Positions 1 through 8,999 of a stretch of 64,000 nucleotides of DNA are shown piece by piece. A model generated the notes under the pieces. The model saw nothing but the letters and a program-made list of their open reading frames with translations, was not told the origin of the DNA and did no database searches. The stretch is from positions 1,550,001 through 1,614,000 of the forward strand of contig CBDFKV010000007.1 in NCBI GenBank assembly GCA_965249035.1, written 5' to 3'. A program made the position numbers and the translations under genes. Source of the stretch: CBDFKV01 sp965249035. Its GTDB lineage: Bacteria; Pseudomonadota; Gammaproteobacteria; Arenicellales; Poriferihabitantaceae. The first letter of the stretch is position 1; each line of letters starts with the position of its first letter.

Positions 1-246
1 TTATTGTTGTTAATAATTCTCACCTCACGCGATGAAGCTTTGGCACTGGTGCAGGAGTTTGTTTCGTCGGCCTAGCTAAAGCTAATATCCAACGATGGGT
101 GTATATTCTTTCCTACCGATCAGTATATTATTGATAATCCAGACTTAGTTAGTCGCATGAGGTAATGGTGACGATGCGATGCCTTGAAGATCGCGCTCAA
201 ATAATAGTCGGGTTATTGAGTTGTTAGGGCAAAAAAGGAAGTAGAG

Positions 247-888
247 TTGAAAGTTAGAAATATCGGAGCCACTACCCTTCTCATTTGCACTGTAAGTGTG
301 GCTAGCTGTGTCTCTCACTCGACATACCCTGAATGGGCTAGTATACGTACAGATAATACCGAGAATTGCATATCAGCTCTTACTGGAACATACGAAGATT
401 TTGGAGAAAACTGGTCGGATTGGAAACTATGTAATAAGACTCCTTCTGGAGTGGCGCCATCGTGTTCACTGTCTACTCTATTATTGGATCGACCGCGCAA
501 CGCACTTTATCCATCCAGAAAACGAAATAATTTAAGTCCTATTGGAACCATTGTAAAGATAAGTTCAGTAGATACTGACTCAGTGGAGATCTACGTTTCT
601 CGTTCAGGCAGTACCGACACTAGTGCATTACTATCCTTGCGATCGCCGGAACTAAGATGCGAAAATGGATTTCTTGAATTAAGATATTCTAATGAGATTG
701 AAGGGCCAAATGATGGTTTGCCGGCGATAGCAGCAACGAATTTTAGCGTTAAATTCGCGAAAGCCGATGACGGCTCACTCGTATCACAAACGAATCAAAC
801 TGTGTGGGGTGTTGCAGTTATTGTTCCGATGGTCACAAACAGGAAGGAGTGGTTTCGTTGGATTCCTATTCATTCGAAATCACCCTGA
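247..888 (+). CDS. Putative lipoprotein of unknown function
   Basis: A 213-residue protein with a TTG start, preceded at good spacing by an AAGGAAG ribosome-binding site. Residues 1-21 form a lipoprotein signal: short basic N-region, hydrophobic stretch, and lipobox V-A-S-C with the acylated cysteine at residue 21. The mature part is Ser/Thr/Asn-rich, probably beta-rich, with several cysteines. I recognise no family. Base composition is AT-richer than the metabolic genes further right, which suits an acquired accessory region. Its stop is followed within a few bases by a run of REP-like motifs, so it is probably a single-gene unit. Existence fairly sure, function unknown. Confidence 0.6.
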   Translation: MKVRNIGATTLLICTVSVASCVSHSTYPEWASIRTDNTENCISALTGTYEDFGENWSDWKLCNKTPSGVAPSCSLSTLLLDRPRNALYPSRKRNNLSPIGTIVKISSVDTDSVEIYVSRSGSTDTSALLSLRSPELRCENGFLELRYSNEIEGPNDGLPAIAATNFSVKFAKADDGSLVSQTNQTVWGVAVIVPMVTNRKEWFRWIPIHSKSP

Positions 889-889
889 A

Positions 890-1035
890 TTCGGGGGACA
901 GAAGTTCGGGGGACACAAAGAGTTCGGGGTAGTTCGGGGGACATAATATTTAATTATGCCACACACACTCGAGATCAAGAGAAGAATCTCGGGACGAGGA
1001 TAAGTCGTGATAATTAAGTATTGTGTCCCCGGAAC
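890..1035. repeat. REP-like palindromic array (GTTCGGGGGACA motifs)
   Basis: Four directly repeated TTCGGGG(GGACA) units start at about 890, 904, 922 and 932. The last opens a long inverted repeat: the left arm at 932-958 (GTTCGGGGGACATAATATTT then AATTATG) matches the reverse complement of 1010-1035 with only a few mismatches. A smaller CGAGAT/ATCTCG hairpin lies between the arms. Such short GGGGACA-type palindromes are known around REP-associated tyrosine transposases (IS200-like). No transposase is present here, so this is an orphan repeat by inference. A related single arm occurs at 4508-4534. Confidence 0.65.
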
Positions 1036-1125
1036 TCGTGTTCGCTTCCGGAGCATGATATGCTGACTATTCGTCGGGTTATTGCGCTGTTATTAGTCAA
1101 AATTGATCACGAGTAAGGATATGAA

Positions 1126-1626
1126 ATGGCCCAAAAATTATTTTTAGATGCACTTATCGGAAGGGATGACTTTGAAGTTCAAGATCAAGCTCATAATTCA
1201 CAAGGCCCGCATAAAACGACACTCAGTTATGGTGATTTTGAAATACCAGGTTTCTTCTTTTCATCATTACGGAAACCTGATTTTCAACGTGAAACAAACG
1301 AGTGGGATGCTGAGAAGGTTAAGGATCTTGTCGAGAGTTTCTTAGATGGCGATTTGGTCCCAGCGATAATTCTATGGAAGTATGCTGACAGCTATACATT
1401 TGTGATTGATGGAGCACATAGAATTAGTGCAATAGCGGCATGGGTGAACGATGATTACGGCGATGGTAAGATTTCTAGGAAATTTTTCGACAATGCAATA
1501 CCAGAGCAACAATTAGAAACAGCAAAGAAAGCTCGGCAAATCATAAATCAAGATATTGGCTCATTTAAAGACTTTCAAGATGCACTATTTGAACCAGAAA
1601 CCGCTGCTGAGCATGTAAAGAAGCGG
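1126..1626 (+). pseudogene. DUF262-HNH protein, 5' part (interrupted by IS)
   Basis: Residues 1-167 of a protein whose gene is interrupted by the insertion sequence at 1627-2664. The fragment carries the DUF262/ParB-like nuclease-superfamily signature: F-Q-R near residue 53, a W-x-x-E-K-V-x-D-L-V-E-S-F-L helix at about 60-73, and D-G-A-H-R at 95-99 in place of the usual D-G-x-Q-R. DUF262 proteins, often fused to HNH or DUF1524 nucleases (GmrS/GmrD-type modification-dependent restriction), act in defence against foreign DNA. An ATG start follows a GTAAGGATATGAA leader. Reading continues a few codons into the IS and stops at 1650. Joining base 1626 to 2673 restores one frame of 514 residues. 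Confidence 0.85.
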
Positions 1627-2664
1627 CGCTATGTTTGGATTACATGTTGAGGCGCTGCTCTGAGTGCTTGATGCAAGAACAGTTGCCCAGTCATTTCATC
1701 AAGATGTTTATCAAGCATCCTTCGCCAACCGAGATAATTGGGTAGCCAGCGAGTTGCCACCCCATTAAACCGCCCCATCCAACGTTTCAGGCGGCTGTCA
1801 TAAGCATTAACGTTTTGAACATGCCAAGTTCCTTTACCACCATGGCCATGATATCCCGCAACAAAATAGCCAGCCTCAAGGTTGAGGGATTTCGCCGCCA
1901 CACCATAACTGGGATGTCCATCGGTCGATAAGACGGCATCCTTCGCTAGCGCAGGCTTGAGTACCTTTGTAAATGTTTTGGCTGTGCAGTCATCCAGAAC
2001 AGCGTCACTGACCATTCGGCTGCCGCGCTGCATAACGATCATCACCGGCACACGCTCTTTGCCATCTACACCCGATGAACCGCCACGCTTCCTGGCCTGA
2101 CGGGGTAAGCGGCGCTGACCCTTATAAGAACGCCGGAATATCGTTTCATCCGCCTCAACAATGCCAGTCAAATTCTCGGCCTTATGCTCACGCAAGGCAT
2201 CCAGGAAACGATGCCGCCATCGAAAACTGCGATCCACTGCTAAGCCCACCCGTTCAGCAGCTTTGCGAATACTCAAGCCCTCGACCATGCATTCGGCGTA
2301 GGCCAGCAACTTATCTTTATCGTTCAAGCGACAAAAGCCTGTGCCGGTTAAAGCTGTAAACGTTTTCAAGCAAGCTTTACAACGATAGCGCTGCTGACCG
2401 TTAGTTCTTCCATGACGAAAAATGTCGTCCGCTTGGCAATGTGGACAAATCACTGCCCCGTCAAGACGCTCTTCCGTCAGTCGTAAACTACCGTGCTCGT
2501 CACTCATGGCCGACACCCTGCCTGATAGCAATTCGAACTGCTCCGGCGTTAAGCCTTCAAGACTGGCAACAAGTGCTTGATATTCGTCACGTTTCATAGC
2601 ATTCTGTAAGTGGTTGTTATGGCTTGATTATACCATCTATTCAACATTGATTCCGAACAGAGCG
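1627..2664 (-). mobile_element. IS1595-family insertion sequence, copy 1
   Basis: A 1038-bp element found again at 48719-49756 with no difference noticed on reading. Terminal inverted repeats begin CGCTATGTTTGGA at the left end and CGCTCTGTTCGGA when the right end is read inward, about 19 of 24 positions matching. The flanks carry a perfect 8-bp target duplication AGAAGCGG (1619-1626 and 2665-2672); 8 bp is usual for IS1595. One transposase gene reads leftwards. The two copies with different target duplications show independent and apparently recent transposition. Confidence 0.95.
1629..2597 (-). CDS. IS1595-family transposase
   Basis: A 322-residue transposase. An N-terminal zinc ribbon uses C51-x2-C54 and C73-x2-C76, followed by a helix-turn-helix-like stretch (about 95-135, with S-I-R-K-A-A-E-R-V-G-L) and an ISXO2-like RNase H fold. 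Candidate catalytic residues are D149 (E-A-D-E-T), D225 (S-T-D-G-H) and N263, with a lysine seven residues later at K270, suggesting the DDN-K subtype of the family. H258 precedes the third acidic-equivalent position as in relatives. The TAG stop lies inside the left terminal repeat. The protein is the same as that of the second copy at 48721-49689. It appears full length and probably active. Confidence 0.93.
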   Translation of the reverse strand: MKRDEYQALVASLEGLTPEQFELLSGRVSAMSDEHGSLRLTEERLDGAVICPHCQADDIFRHGRTNGQQRYRCKACLKTFTALTGTGFCRLNDKDKLLAYAECMVEGLSIRKAAERVGLAVDRSFRWRHRFLDALREHKAENLTGIVEADETIFRRSYKGQRRLPRQARKRGGSSGVDGKERVPVMIVMQRGSRMVSDAVLDDCTAKTFTKVLKPALAKDAVLSTDGHPSYGVAAKSLNLEAGYFVAGYHGHGGKGTWHVQNVNAYDSRLKRWMGRFNGVATRWLPNYLGWRRMLDKHLDEMTGQLFLHQALRAAPQHVIQT

Positions 2665-2672
2665 AGAAGCGG

Positions 2673-3716
2673 CTTAAGAACTTCGGTACTAGAGCCCTCC
2701 AGTTACAATGGGTAGATGGTGATTCAAAAAAAGCAGAAAGTAGCTTTTTCAAAATCAATCAAAAATCTACGCCTATCAGTGATACGGAAATTGCGATATT
2801 GGAAGCTAGAAGAATGCCCGCTGGATTGTGCTCAAGAGCTATTTTACGAGGTGGTCAAGGTTATAAATATTGGAATGTATTCGAGCCTGACTTATCTGAA
2901 AATATTCAGCGTGAAGCAGAAACAATCAATGATTTGATTTTCAAACCAGAGCTAATAACACCAATAAAAACTCTAGATCTGCCTTTGGGCGGTAAAAACC
3001 ATGCAAGCAACTCACTGTCTATGGTTTTTGAGTTGGTAAAGTTGCTTGGTGCCAATATCAAGGACGAAGATGAAAGTGGGAAGGAAACCCTTAAGACGCT
3101 GATTAAAATAAGAAAAGCACTTCAAAGAGTTAATGATATTCACCCATCGTCGTTAGGTCTTCATCCTGCTGTATATATCTACGCCCAATCTGGAAATTTC
3201 AGGGTTAGTTGTTTTCATGCAGTAATTATTTTCACTAAAGAGTTAGTAGGCTCAAAAAAGTTGGATATTTTTACTGAAAATCGACGAGAATTTGAAAATA
3301 CTATGATCAAATCGGACATGGTTATTCAACAAATAGTCAGAAAAGCTAGGCAAGCTAACAAAGCCATTGTTCCTTTGGTTAAGTTTTTCCATGCAATCCT
3401 TGAAAAACTCACTATGCAAACCAACGCAGATGATGTTTTAGACGAATTAAGTAAGTCGCAAGAATTTTCATACATCAATCTAGATGAAGTACACCAGTCA
3501 ACCGCAACCTCAGCATCGTTTTCAAAATCAACCAAAAGTGCAGCATATATATCTGAAGCTATAAATAGAGCTCCTAGATGTAAAATTTGTGGAGGCATAC
3601 TCCATCAAAAATCGATCTCTATTGATCATAAGGTTCGTAAAGAAGATGGGGGCAATGCCAGTGTAGATAATGCACAGCTTTCGCATCCTTATTGTAATAG
3701 CACTTATAAGAACTGA
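2673..3716 (+). pseudogene. DUF262-HNH protein, 3' part with HNH nuclease
   Basis: The 3' part of the gene interrupted by the IS. From 2673 the frame is open without a stop to TGA at 3716 (348 codons including stop) and is in register with the 5' part once the IS and one AGAAGCGG copy are removed. The C-terminus carries an HNH/zinc-type motif: C-x2-C (K-I-C-G-G), I-D-H, then a conserved N-A-x-L-x-H-x-x-C-N segment. The middle is helical and unassigned. The reconstituted 514-residue protein would be DUF262 plus HNH, an architecture common in modification-dependent restriction. A downstream TTG (2799) or an internal start could still make the nuclease fragment alone; I see no convincing ribosome-binding site. 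Confidence 0.82.
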
Positions 3717-3785
3717 AACTCATCACAAGGCGCTGCTACGGAAAATTTGGTCGCTGGCGCTCCCAAATTTCCACAGATCGTGACG

Positions 3786-4503
3786 TTACTCAGGTCCGAT
3801 CAGCTCCGTATGCTGCCGCAAGACCCCGTTCAAAATTTGGATGTTCTGTTTGATTTCTTTAGGCGTAAACCCACAAAACCCGATCAGCAAGCCTTTTTGT
3901 TGGGTTTTGCCTGCGTAATATTGCGATAACGGCGACACATAAACCCCTTTTGACCGTGCCGCTTTGGTTATCTGCTGATCATCATAGCCGCTGGGTAATT
4001 TGGCCACGAACTGCATCCCCGCTTGGTAATCATCAAAGCTCAGCACATCGCCCAGCTCTGAAGTTAAACACGCCATCAGCGTTCTGCGGCGCTCGGCATA
4101 GGTGCGCCGAACCCGGCGGATATGGCGATAAAACTCGCCACTGTCCATAAATTCTGACAATACCCGCTGCATCGTAATCGCGGTTTTGGACTCAAACCGG
4201 GATAGGGTTTGCGAGAAATCATCCAATAAGTTGGGTGGCGCCACTAGAAATCCTAGCCGTAAGCCAGTTGAGAATATTTTTGAAAAGCTGCCAATATAAA
4301 TTGCCCGATTCGCGTGATCAAAGCTGCTTAATGCTGGAATGGGCTTGCCTGCATAGCGAAACTCACTGTCATAATCATCTTCAATAATCCAGGCATTGGC
4401 CTGCTTTGCCCAGCGAATAAACTCGGCACGGCGAGCGGGCGACATCGCCCCACCGAGTGGGAACTGATGGGATGGGGTTAGCACTACCATTCGGGGAGTA
4501 TTG
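3786..4503 (-). pseudogene. Truncated duplicate of MocR regulator (3' half)
   Basis: A 234-residue open stretch that repeats the C-terminal half of the MocR protein encoded at 4560-5981, with about six differences in 234 positions (roughly 97% identity). It keeps the PLP-binding S-F-S-K motif but lacks the whole GntR DNA-binding domain, the linker and the N-terminal part of the aminotransferase fold. Similarity breaks off at about 4503 (GGGGAGTATTGG), a few bases before a REP-like motif, and at the other end just after the stop codon. The product could at most be a non-DNA-binding aminotransferase fragment; I treat it as a relic of a partial tandem duplication. Confidence 0.85.
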
Positions 4504-4507
4504 GAAA

Positions 4508-4534
4508 GTTAGGGGGACGCAATACTTAATTATG
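4508..4534 (+). repeat. REP-like arm at the MocR duplication junction
   Basis: GTTAGGGGGACGCAATACTT followed by AATTATG. It matches the arms of the palindrome at 932-1035 (GTTC-GGGGGACA-TAATATTTAATTATG) at most positions. It sits in the 56 bp that separate the truncated and intact MocR copies, so it marks the duplication boundary. Confidence 0.6.
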
Positions 4535-4559
4535 GCTTTTCGGGTTTAGTTAATCGTTA

Positions 4560-5981
4560 TTACTCACACCCAAGCAGCTCCGTATGCTGCCGCAAGACCC
4601 CGTTCAAAATTTGAATGTTCTGTTTGATTTCTTTAGGCGTGAAGCCACAAAACCCGATCAGCAAGCCTTTTTGTTGGGTTTTTCCTGCGTAATAACGCGA
4701 CAAAGGCGATACGTAAACCCCTTTTGCCCGTGCAGCTTTGGCGATCTGCTGATCATCGTAACCGCTGGGTAATTTGGCCACGAACTGCATCCCGGCTTGG
4801 TAATCATCAAAACTCAGCACATCGCCCAGCTCTGACGTTAAACACGCCATTAGCGTTCTGCGGCGCTCGGCATAGGTGCGCCGAACTCGGCGGATATGGC
4901 GATAAAACTCGCCACTGTCCATAAATTCTGACAATACCCGCTGCATTGTTATCGCTGTTTTGGACTCAAACCGGGATAGGGTTTGCGAGAAATCATCCAA
5001 TAAGTTGGGTGGCGCTACTAGAAATCCTAGCCGCAGGCCAGTTGAGAATACTTTTGAAAAGCTGCCAATATAAATCGCCCGATTGGCGTGATCAAAGCTA
5101 CTTAATGCTGGGATGGGCTTGCCTGCATAGCGAAACTCGCTGTCATAATCGTCTTCAATAATCCAGGCATTGGCCTGCTTTGCCCAGCGAATAAACTCGG
5201 CGCGGCGAGCAGGCGACATCGCCCCACCGAGTGGGAATTGATGAGAGGGGGTTAGCACTACCATTCGGGGAGTATTGGCACTGGCACTCGTAGCAACAGG
5301 TGGCACTTGCGCGCCCTCTTGATCAACCTTCATCCAAACCGGAGAAAAACCAGCCTGTTCAACAAAATGACGCAGCTGCAAATAACCCGGGTCTTCCAAC
5401 CCAATCCGCTCATTTTTGTTTATCAGTGTCCGCACACAAATCTCCAGCGCGTCAATTGACCCCGCCGTAATCAAGATTTGCTGGGGTGCAACCTCCATGC
5501 CTCGCCACTCCAATAAATACCGCGCGATGGACGCTCGCAAGTTTCTGTCGCCAAAGGGATCAACCACCTGCATCATTGCTTGCGGCTGTTCGCGCGCCAC
5601 CTTGGCAACACACTTTGCCCATTGGCGATACGGGAATAAGCGCATATCAGCAGAGCTGGGATGTCCTAGCAGCGAAGGCGGCTGCCACCGGTCAAATTGG
5701 TCAGAAATCGCTTTGCGCTCACGAATGTTCCCCACCGAATCGAGACGCCCCATCGCGCTAACATAGCAACCCGCACCTGGCCGGGTTTTTATGTAGCCCT
5801 CTGCTTTCAGTTGCTCAAGCGCAGCCACCACGCTGGTGCGGGAAACCCCCAACTCGATGGCGTAGTTACGCGAAGCAGGCAGCCGGGTTCCAGGGCTTAA
5901 ATGCCCATCAATTATTTGCTGCCGCAGCGTATCGCTGATTTGCAGATACAGCGGCTGCTTTGTATGAGTACTGAAAGCCAT
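4560..5981 (-). CDS. MocR-type (GntR/aminotransferase) transcriptional regulator
   Basis: A 473-residue PLP-dependent transcription factor when read from the ATG at 5981; an upstream TTG would add 23 residues outside the conserved domain. Residues about 10-75 form the GntR winged helix (P-L-Y-L-Q-I-S-D-T-L-R-Q-Q-I...), and about 110-470 a fold-type I aminotransferase with E-D-D-Y-D-S-E-F and the PLP Schiff-base lysine in S-F-S-K at about residue 310. PdxR, GabR and TauR belong to this class. It is divergent from the molybdopterin oxidoreductase at 6156, which is its likely target together with itself. A truncated near-identical copy lies just downstream. Effector unknown. Confidence 0.9.
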   Translation of the reverse strand: MAFSTHTKQPLYLQISDTLRQQIIDGHLSPGTRLPASRNYAIELGVSRTSVVAALEQLKAEGYIKTRPGAGCYVSAMGRLDSVGNIRERKAISDQFDRWQPPSLLGHPSSADMRLFPYRQWAKCVAKVAREQPQAMMQVVDPFGDRNLRASIARYLLEWRGMEVAPQQILITAGSIDALEICVRTLINKNERIGLEDPGYLQLRHFVEQAGFSPVWMKVDQEGAQVPPVATSASANTPRMVVLTPSHQFPLGGAMSPARRAEFIRWAKQANAWIIEDDYDSEFRYAGKPIPALSSFDHANRAIYIGSFSKVFSTGLRLGFLVAPPNLLDDFSQTLSRFESKTAITMQRVLSEFMDSGEFYRHIRRVRRTYAERRRTLMACLTSELGDVLSFDDYQAGMQFVAKLPSGYDDQQIAKAARAKGVYVSPLSRYYAGKTQQKGLLIGFCGFTPKEIKQNIQILNGVLRQHTELLGCE

Positions 5982-6155
5982 AGAAGTGCCCGATTTCTTT
6001 GTAATTGGTATTAATTTATTTTCTGTTTTTGGATATTTTATAGTAGCCAATCATACGCTAGCATCGTTGCAGAACGCAAAAACAGCTTATTGGTAGCGAA
6101 ACAAGGTGCTTCTGCCCTAGCGAGCAGTGCCGCCCAATCATTCAGAGCAAAGATC

Positions 6156-8198
6156 ATGAAACCGAATTCCATCATCAAAAACGCCGTATGCCCACTAGAT
6201 TGCCCGGATACGTGTTCCTTACATGTGACTGTCGAGAATAACGAAATCACCAAGATCCGAGGCTCTAAATCTAACCCTTACACCGCCGGAGTGATCTGCG
6301 ACAAAGTCAGCCGATACTATCCCGACTATGTCCACGGCAAGCAACGCTTACGTGAGCCGCTACGTCGAACCGGCGCCAAAGGCAGCGACAGCTTTGAGCC
6401 CATCGGCTGGGACGCCGCCCTTTCGATCATTGCCGAAAAAACACAGGCGGCGATTAAGCTTCACGGCCCCGAAACGGTATTACCCTTCAACTATGCTGGC
6501 CCACACGGTCAGTTGGGCGGTGGCTCTATGGATCGCCGTTTTTTCTACCAACTCGGTGCGACCCAATTAGATCGCGGCCCACTTTGCGGCGGTGTGCGGG
6601 GCGCGGCTTATACCAGCCTATTTGGTGACTCCCCAGGTATGCCGCCAGAGCAGGCAGCGGCTGCGGACGTAATTGTAGTATGGGGAAATAACGTCACCGT
6701 ATCGAATCTACATTTCGCCCGGGTCATTAAGAAGGCGCGAGAAAATGGCGCGCGGCTAATAGTAATCGACCCAAAACGAACCCGAATCGCAGAGCAAGCG
6801 CACCATTTCATTCAAATTGCCCCAGGCACGGATATCGTTTTGGCCCTAGCGATTGCTGCTGAAATAGAAAGGCGCGAGCTGATCAATACCGAATTTGTCG
6901 AACGCTGGGTGTTAGGCACTGAGCAGTTTCTCGAGCAAGCGCGGCAATACTCGCTTGCAGACGCTGCCAAATTATGCGGCATTCCGCTTGATTCGGTCAC
7001 TCAATTGCTTGATCTGTATACCAATGCAACAACGCTCGCTACCTCTATCGGCAACGGGATTGAACGCGGCAAGAGTGGTGGCTCAGGGCTGCGCGCTATT
7101 ATGTCGATCAACGCCTTACTCGGCCAATTCGGAAGGCCGGGAGCGGGGATTGTCGCTAAACCAGGTTTCGCCTTCCCTTACACCACAGATAAGTTGCAAA
7201 AACCAGAACTCATCCCCGAAGGCACCCGCACCTTAAATATCGTCGATCTTGGCAAGCACTTATTGAACGATGATATTGACCCGCCGCTGCGTTCGGTATT
7301 TATCTACAACCACAACCCAATCGCCACCCACCCCGACCAAAACACCCTGCTCCGCGCATTAAGCCGTGATGAGTTATTTATCACCGGGATCGATGTGGTC
7401 ATGACCGACAGCATGCGCTATTGCGATATCGTGCTACCCGCCTCATCGCCGTTTGAATATGACGATATCTATGGCGCTTACGGCCACAGCTATCTACAGC
7501 GCGCTGAGGCGGTGATCCCTCCGGTCGGTAATTCCTTGCCCAACACCGAAATATTCCGGCGATTAGCAAAGGCCTTCGGCATGGATGATCCCATGTTTAA
7601 TGATGATGACCGCACCCTGATGGAGGCGGCTGTGGATGCAAGCGATAAGCGACTGCCGGGAAGCTCCATCAGCGAATTGCCCACCGACGAGGCACTGTTT
7701 ATGCACGCCACCGACTCGCAAGAAGCAATCATGTGCACTAGCGTGTTTCCAAAAACGCCTTCCGGCAAAATCGAGTTATTTAGCCAAGCGCTGGAAGACC
7801 AGTACGGCTTCGGAGCGCCCCGCTTTGCACCTGCCAAGCAAGACAAACCCTTCGCTATTATCAGCCCTTCGTCGTCCAAACGCACCAATGCAACTTTTGG
7901 TAGTCACACCGCAAGTGACGGCGTTGAGGTCGTAGAAATGCATCCCTCAGATGCCGAAACAATGGGTGCAGTGGATGGCAGCTTACTCACAATAAGTAAC
8001 GCGCTTGGTTCAGTAACATTGGCAGCACAAGTGACCGATGCGGTACGCGAAGGGGTTCTGTATACACCCAAAGGCACCTGGCTAAAAACCAGCGATACCG
8101 GCCAAACGGTCAATGCGCTGATTAGCGCCAAGATCAGAACCGATATCATGGATGGTGCCTGCTACAATGAAACCTTCGTGGATGTTAAGGTCGTGTAA
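6156..8198 (+). CDS. Molybdopterin-dependent oxidoreductase (Fe-S)
   Basis: A 680-residue enzyme of the bis-MGD molybdenum family (formate dehydrogenase/DMSO reductase superfamily). The N-terminus has the [4Fe-4S] ligand set C12-x3-C16-x3-C20 ... C48 (C-P-L-D-C-P-D-T-C, then G-V-I-C-D-K). Next come the molybdopterin core (V-V-W-G-N-N, V-I-D-P-K-R-T) and a C-terminal dinucleotide-binding domain ending near N-E-T-F-V-D-V. There is no Tat signal, so it is probably cytoplasmic. I chose the ATG at 6156 because the iron-sulfur motif begins 11 residues later; the reading frame also extends upstream. No partner subunit is adjacent, and I cannot predict the substrate. Confidence 0.85.
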   Translation: MKPNSIIKNAVCPLDCPDTCSLHVTVENNEITKIRGSKSNPYTAGVICDKVSRYYPDYVHGKQRLREPLRRTGAKGSDSFEPIGWDAALSIIAEKTQAAIKLHGPETVLPFNYAGPHGQLGGGSMDRRFFYQLGATQLDRGPLCGGVRGAAYTSLFGDSPGMPPEQAAAADVIVVWGNNVTVSNLHFARVIKKARENGARLIVIDPKRTRIAEQAHHFIQIAPGTDIVLALAIAAEIERRELINTEFVERWVLGTEQFLEQARQYSLADAAKLCGIPLDSVTQLLDLYTNATTLATSIGNGIERGKSGGSGLRAIMSINALLGQFGRPGAGIVAKPGFAFPYTTDKLQKPELIPEGTRTLNIVDLGKHLLNDDIDPPLRSVFIYNHNPIATHPDQNTLLRALSRDELFITGIDVVMTDSMRYCDIVLPASSPFEYDDIYGAYGHSYLQRAEAVIPPVGNSLPNTEIFRRLAKAFGMDDPMFNDDDRTLMEAAVDASDKRLPGSSISELPTDEALFMHATDSQEAIMCTSVFPKTPSGKIELFSQALEDQYGFGAPRFAPAKQDKPFAIISPSSSKRTNATFGSHTASDGVEVVEMHPSDAETMGAVDGSLLTISNALGSVTLAAQVTDAVREGVLYTPKGTWLKTSDTGQTVNALISAKIRTDIMDGACYNETFVDVKVV

Positions 8199-8289
8199 AC
8201 CGATTAACCCACTGGCGGCAATTCAGCCAAAGAATGAACCAAGCCGCTCTTTCAACTGATTTCGCCTACAAATCCCAAAGGCCCTTCTT

Positions 8290-8931
8290 ATGCATGAATT
8301 TTCAGTTTATCTGCCCGGAATTCTTCTCGCTTATTCTGCTTTTCTCCTAGCTATTGCAAGCCCAGGGCCAAATATTTTGGCGGTCATTGGAACATCAATG
8401 AGCGTTGGACGCTCCTCAGGAATTGCCCTAGCAATGGGAGTTGCCGTGGGATCTTTAACATGGGCCATACTCTCTGTTATCGGGCTATCCGCCCTACTAT
8501 CAACTTACGCTTCGGCCCTCTATGCGATTAAAATATTTGGTGGCGCCTACCTACTTTGGCTGGCGTACAAGTCGTTTAAATCGGCAGCATCGAAACACGA
8601 CATTGAGGCTAAACAACTTGCCGGCGGCACACGAACACCGCTTGGCTACTTTAGACGAGGCTATCTCATCATGATGACTAACCCAAAAGCAGCACTCGCA
8701 TGGATAGCTATTATTTCACTCGGCCTAAAACAAGGCGCACCTATGTGGGTTGGCGCAGTCATTGTAGGAGGCACTTTCGTCATATCTGTTGTTGCTCACA
8801 TCCTTTATGCGGTCGCTTTTTCTACTCCAGTGATGGTGCGAATCTACGCGAAGGCACGCCGCTCGATACAAACGATACTAGGCGCGTTCTTTGCGTTCGC
8901 AGGGTTAAAGCTTCTGAGCAGTAAGACTTAA
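8290..8931 (+). CDS. LysE/RhtB-family amino-acid exporter
   Basis: A 213-residue inner-membrane protein with five or six hydrophobic segments. The family hallmark lies in the first 45 residues: S-P-G-P-N-I-L-A-V-I-G-T-S-M-S-V-G-R-S-S-G. The second half contains the typical R-G-Y-L-I-M-M-T-N-P-K-A segment. Members export amino acids or homoserine lactone-like molecules by proton exchange. It follows the molybdopterin oxidoreductase by about 90 bp on the same strand and converges with the LysR gene at 9000. LysE-type exporters are often controlled by LysR regulators such as LysG/ArgP, but the convergent layout gives no proof here. Substrate unknown. Confidence 0.88.
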   Translation: MHEFSVYLPGILLAYSAFLLAIASPGPNILAVIGTSMSVGRSSGIALAMGVAVGSLTWAILSVIGLSALLSTYASALYAIKIFGGAYLLWLAYKSFKSAASKHDIEAKQLAGGTRTPLGYFRRGYLIMMTNPKAALAWIAIISLGLKQGAPMWVGAVIVGGTFVISVVAHILYAVAFSTPVMVRIYAKARRSIQTILGAFFAFAGLKLLSSKT

Positions 8932-8999
8932 AATACTAAAGGTCCACCAACAATTGGTCTAGTGCTCTACGCAGTCGGTCCACGTATCCCCTAGAGGTA

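Noticed and set aside
85..1125. Integron-cassette-like GTTAGGG and GTCGGGTTATTG stretches before the first two genes
   Set aside because: No pair of attC arms with matching inner sites could be aligned; the shared GTCGGGTTATTG is short and no integrase is present.
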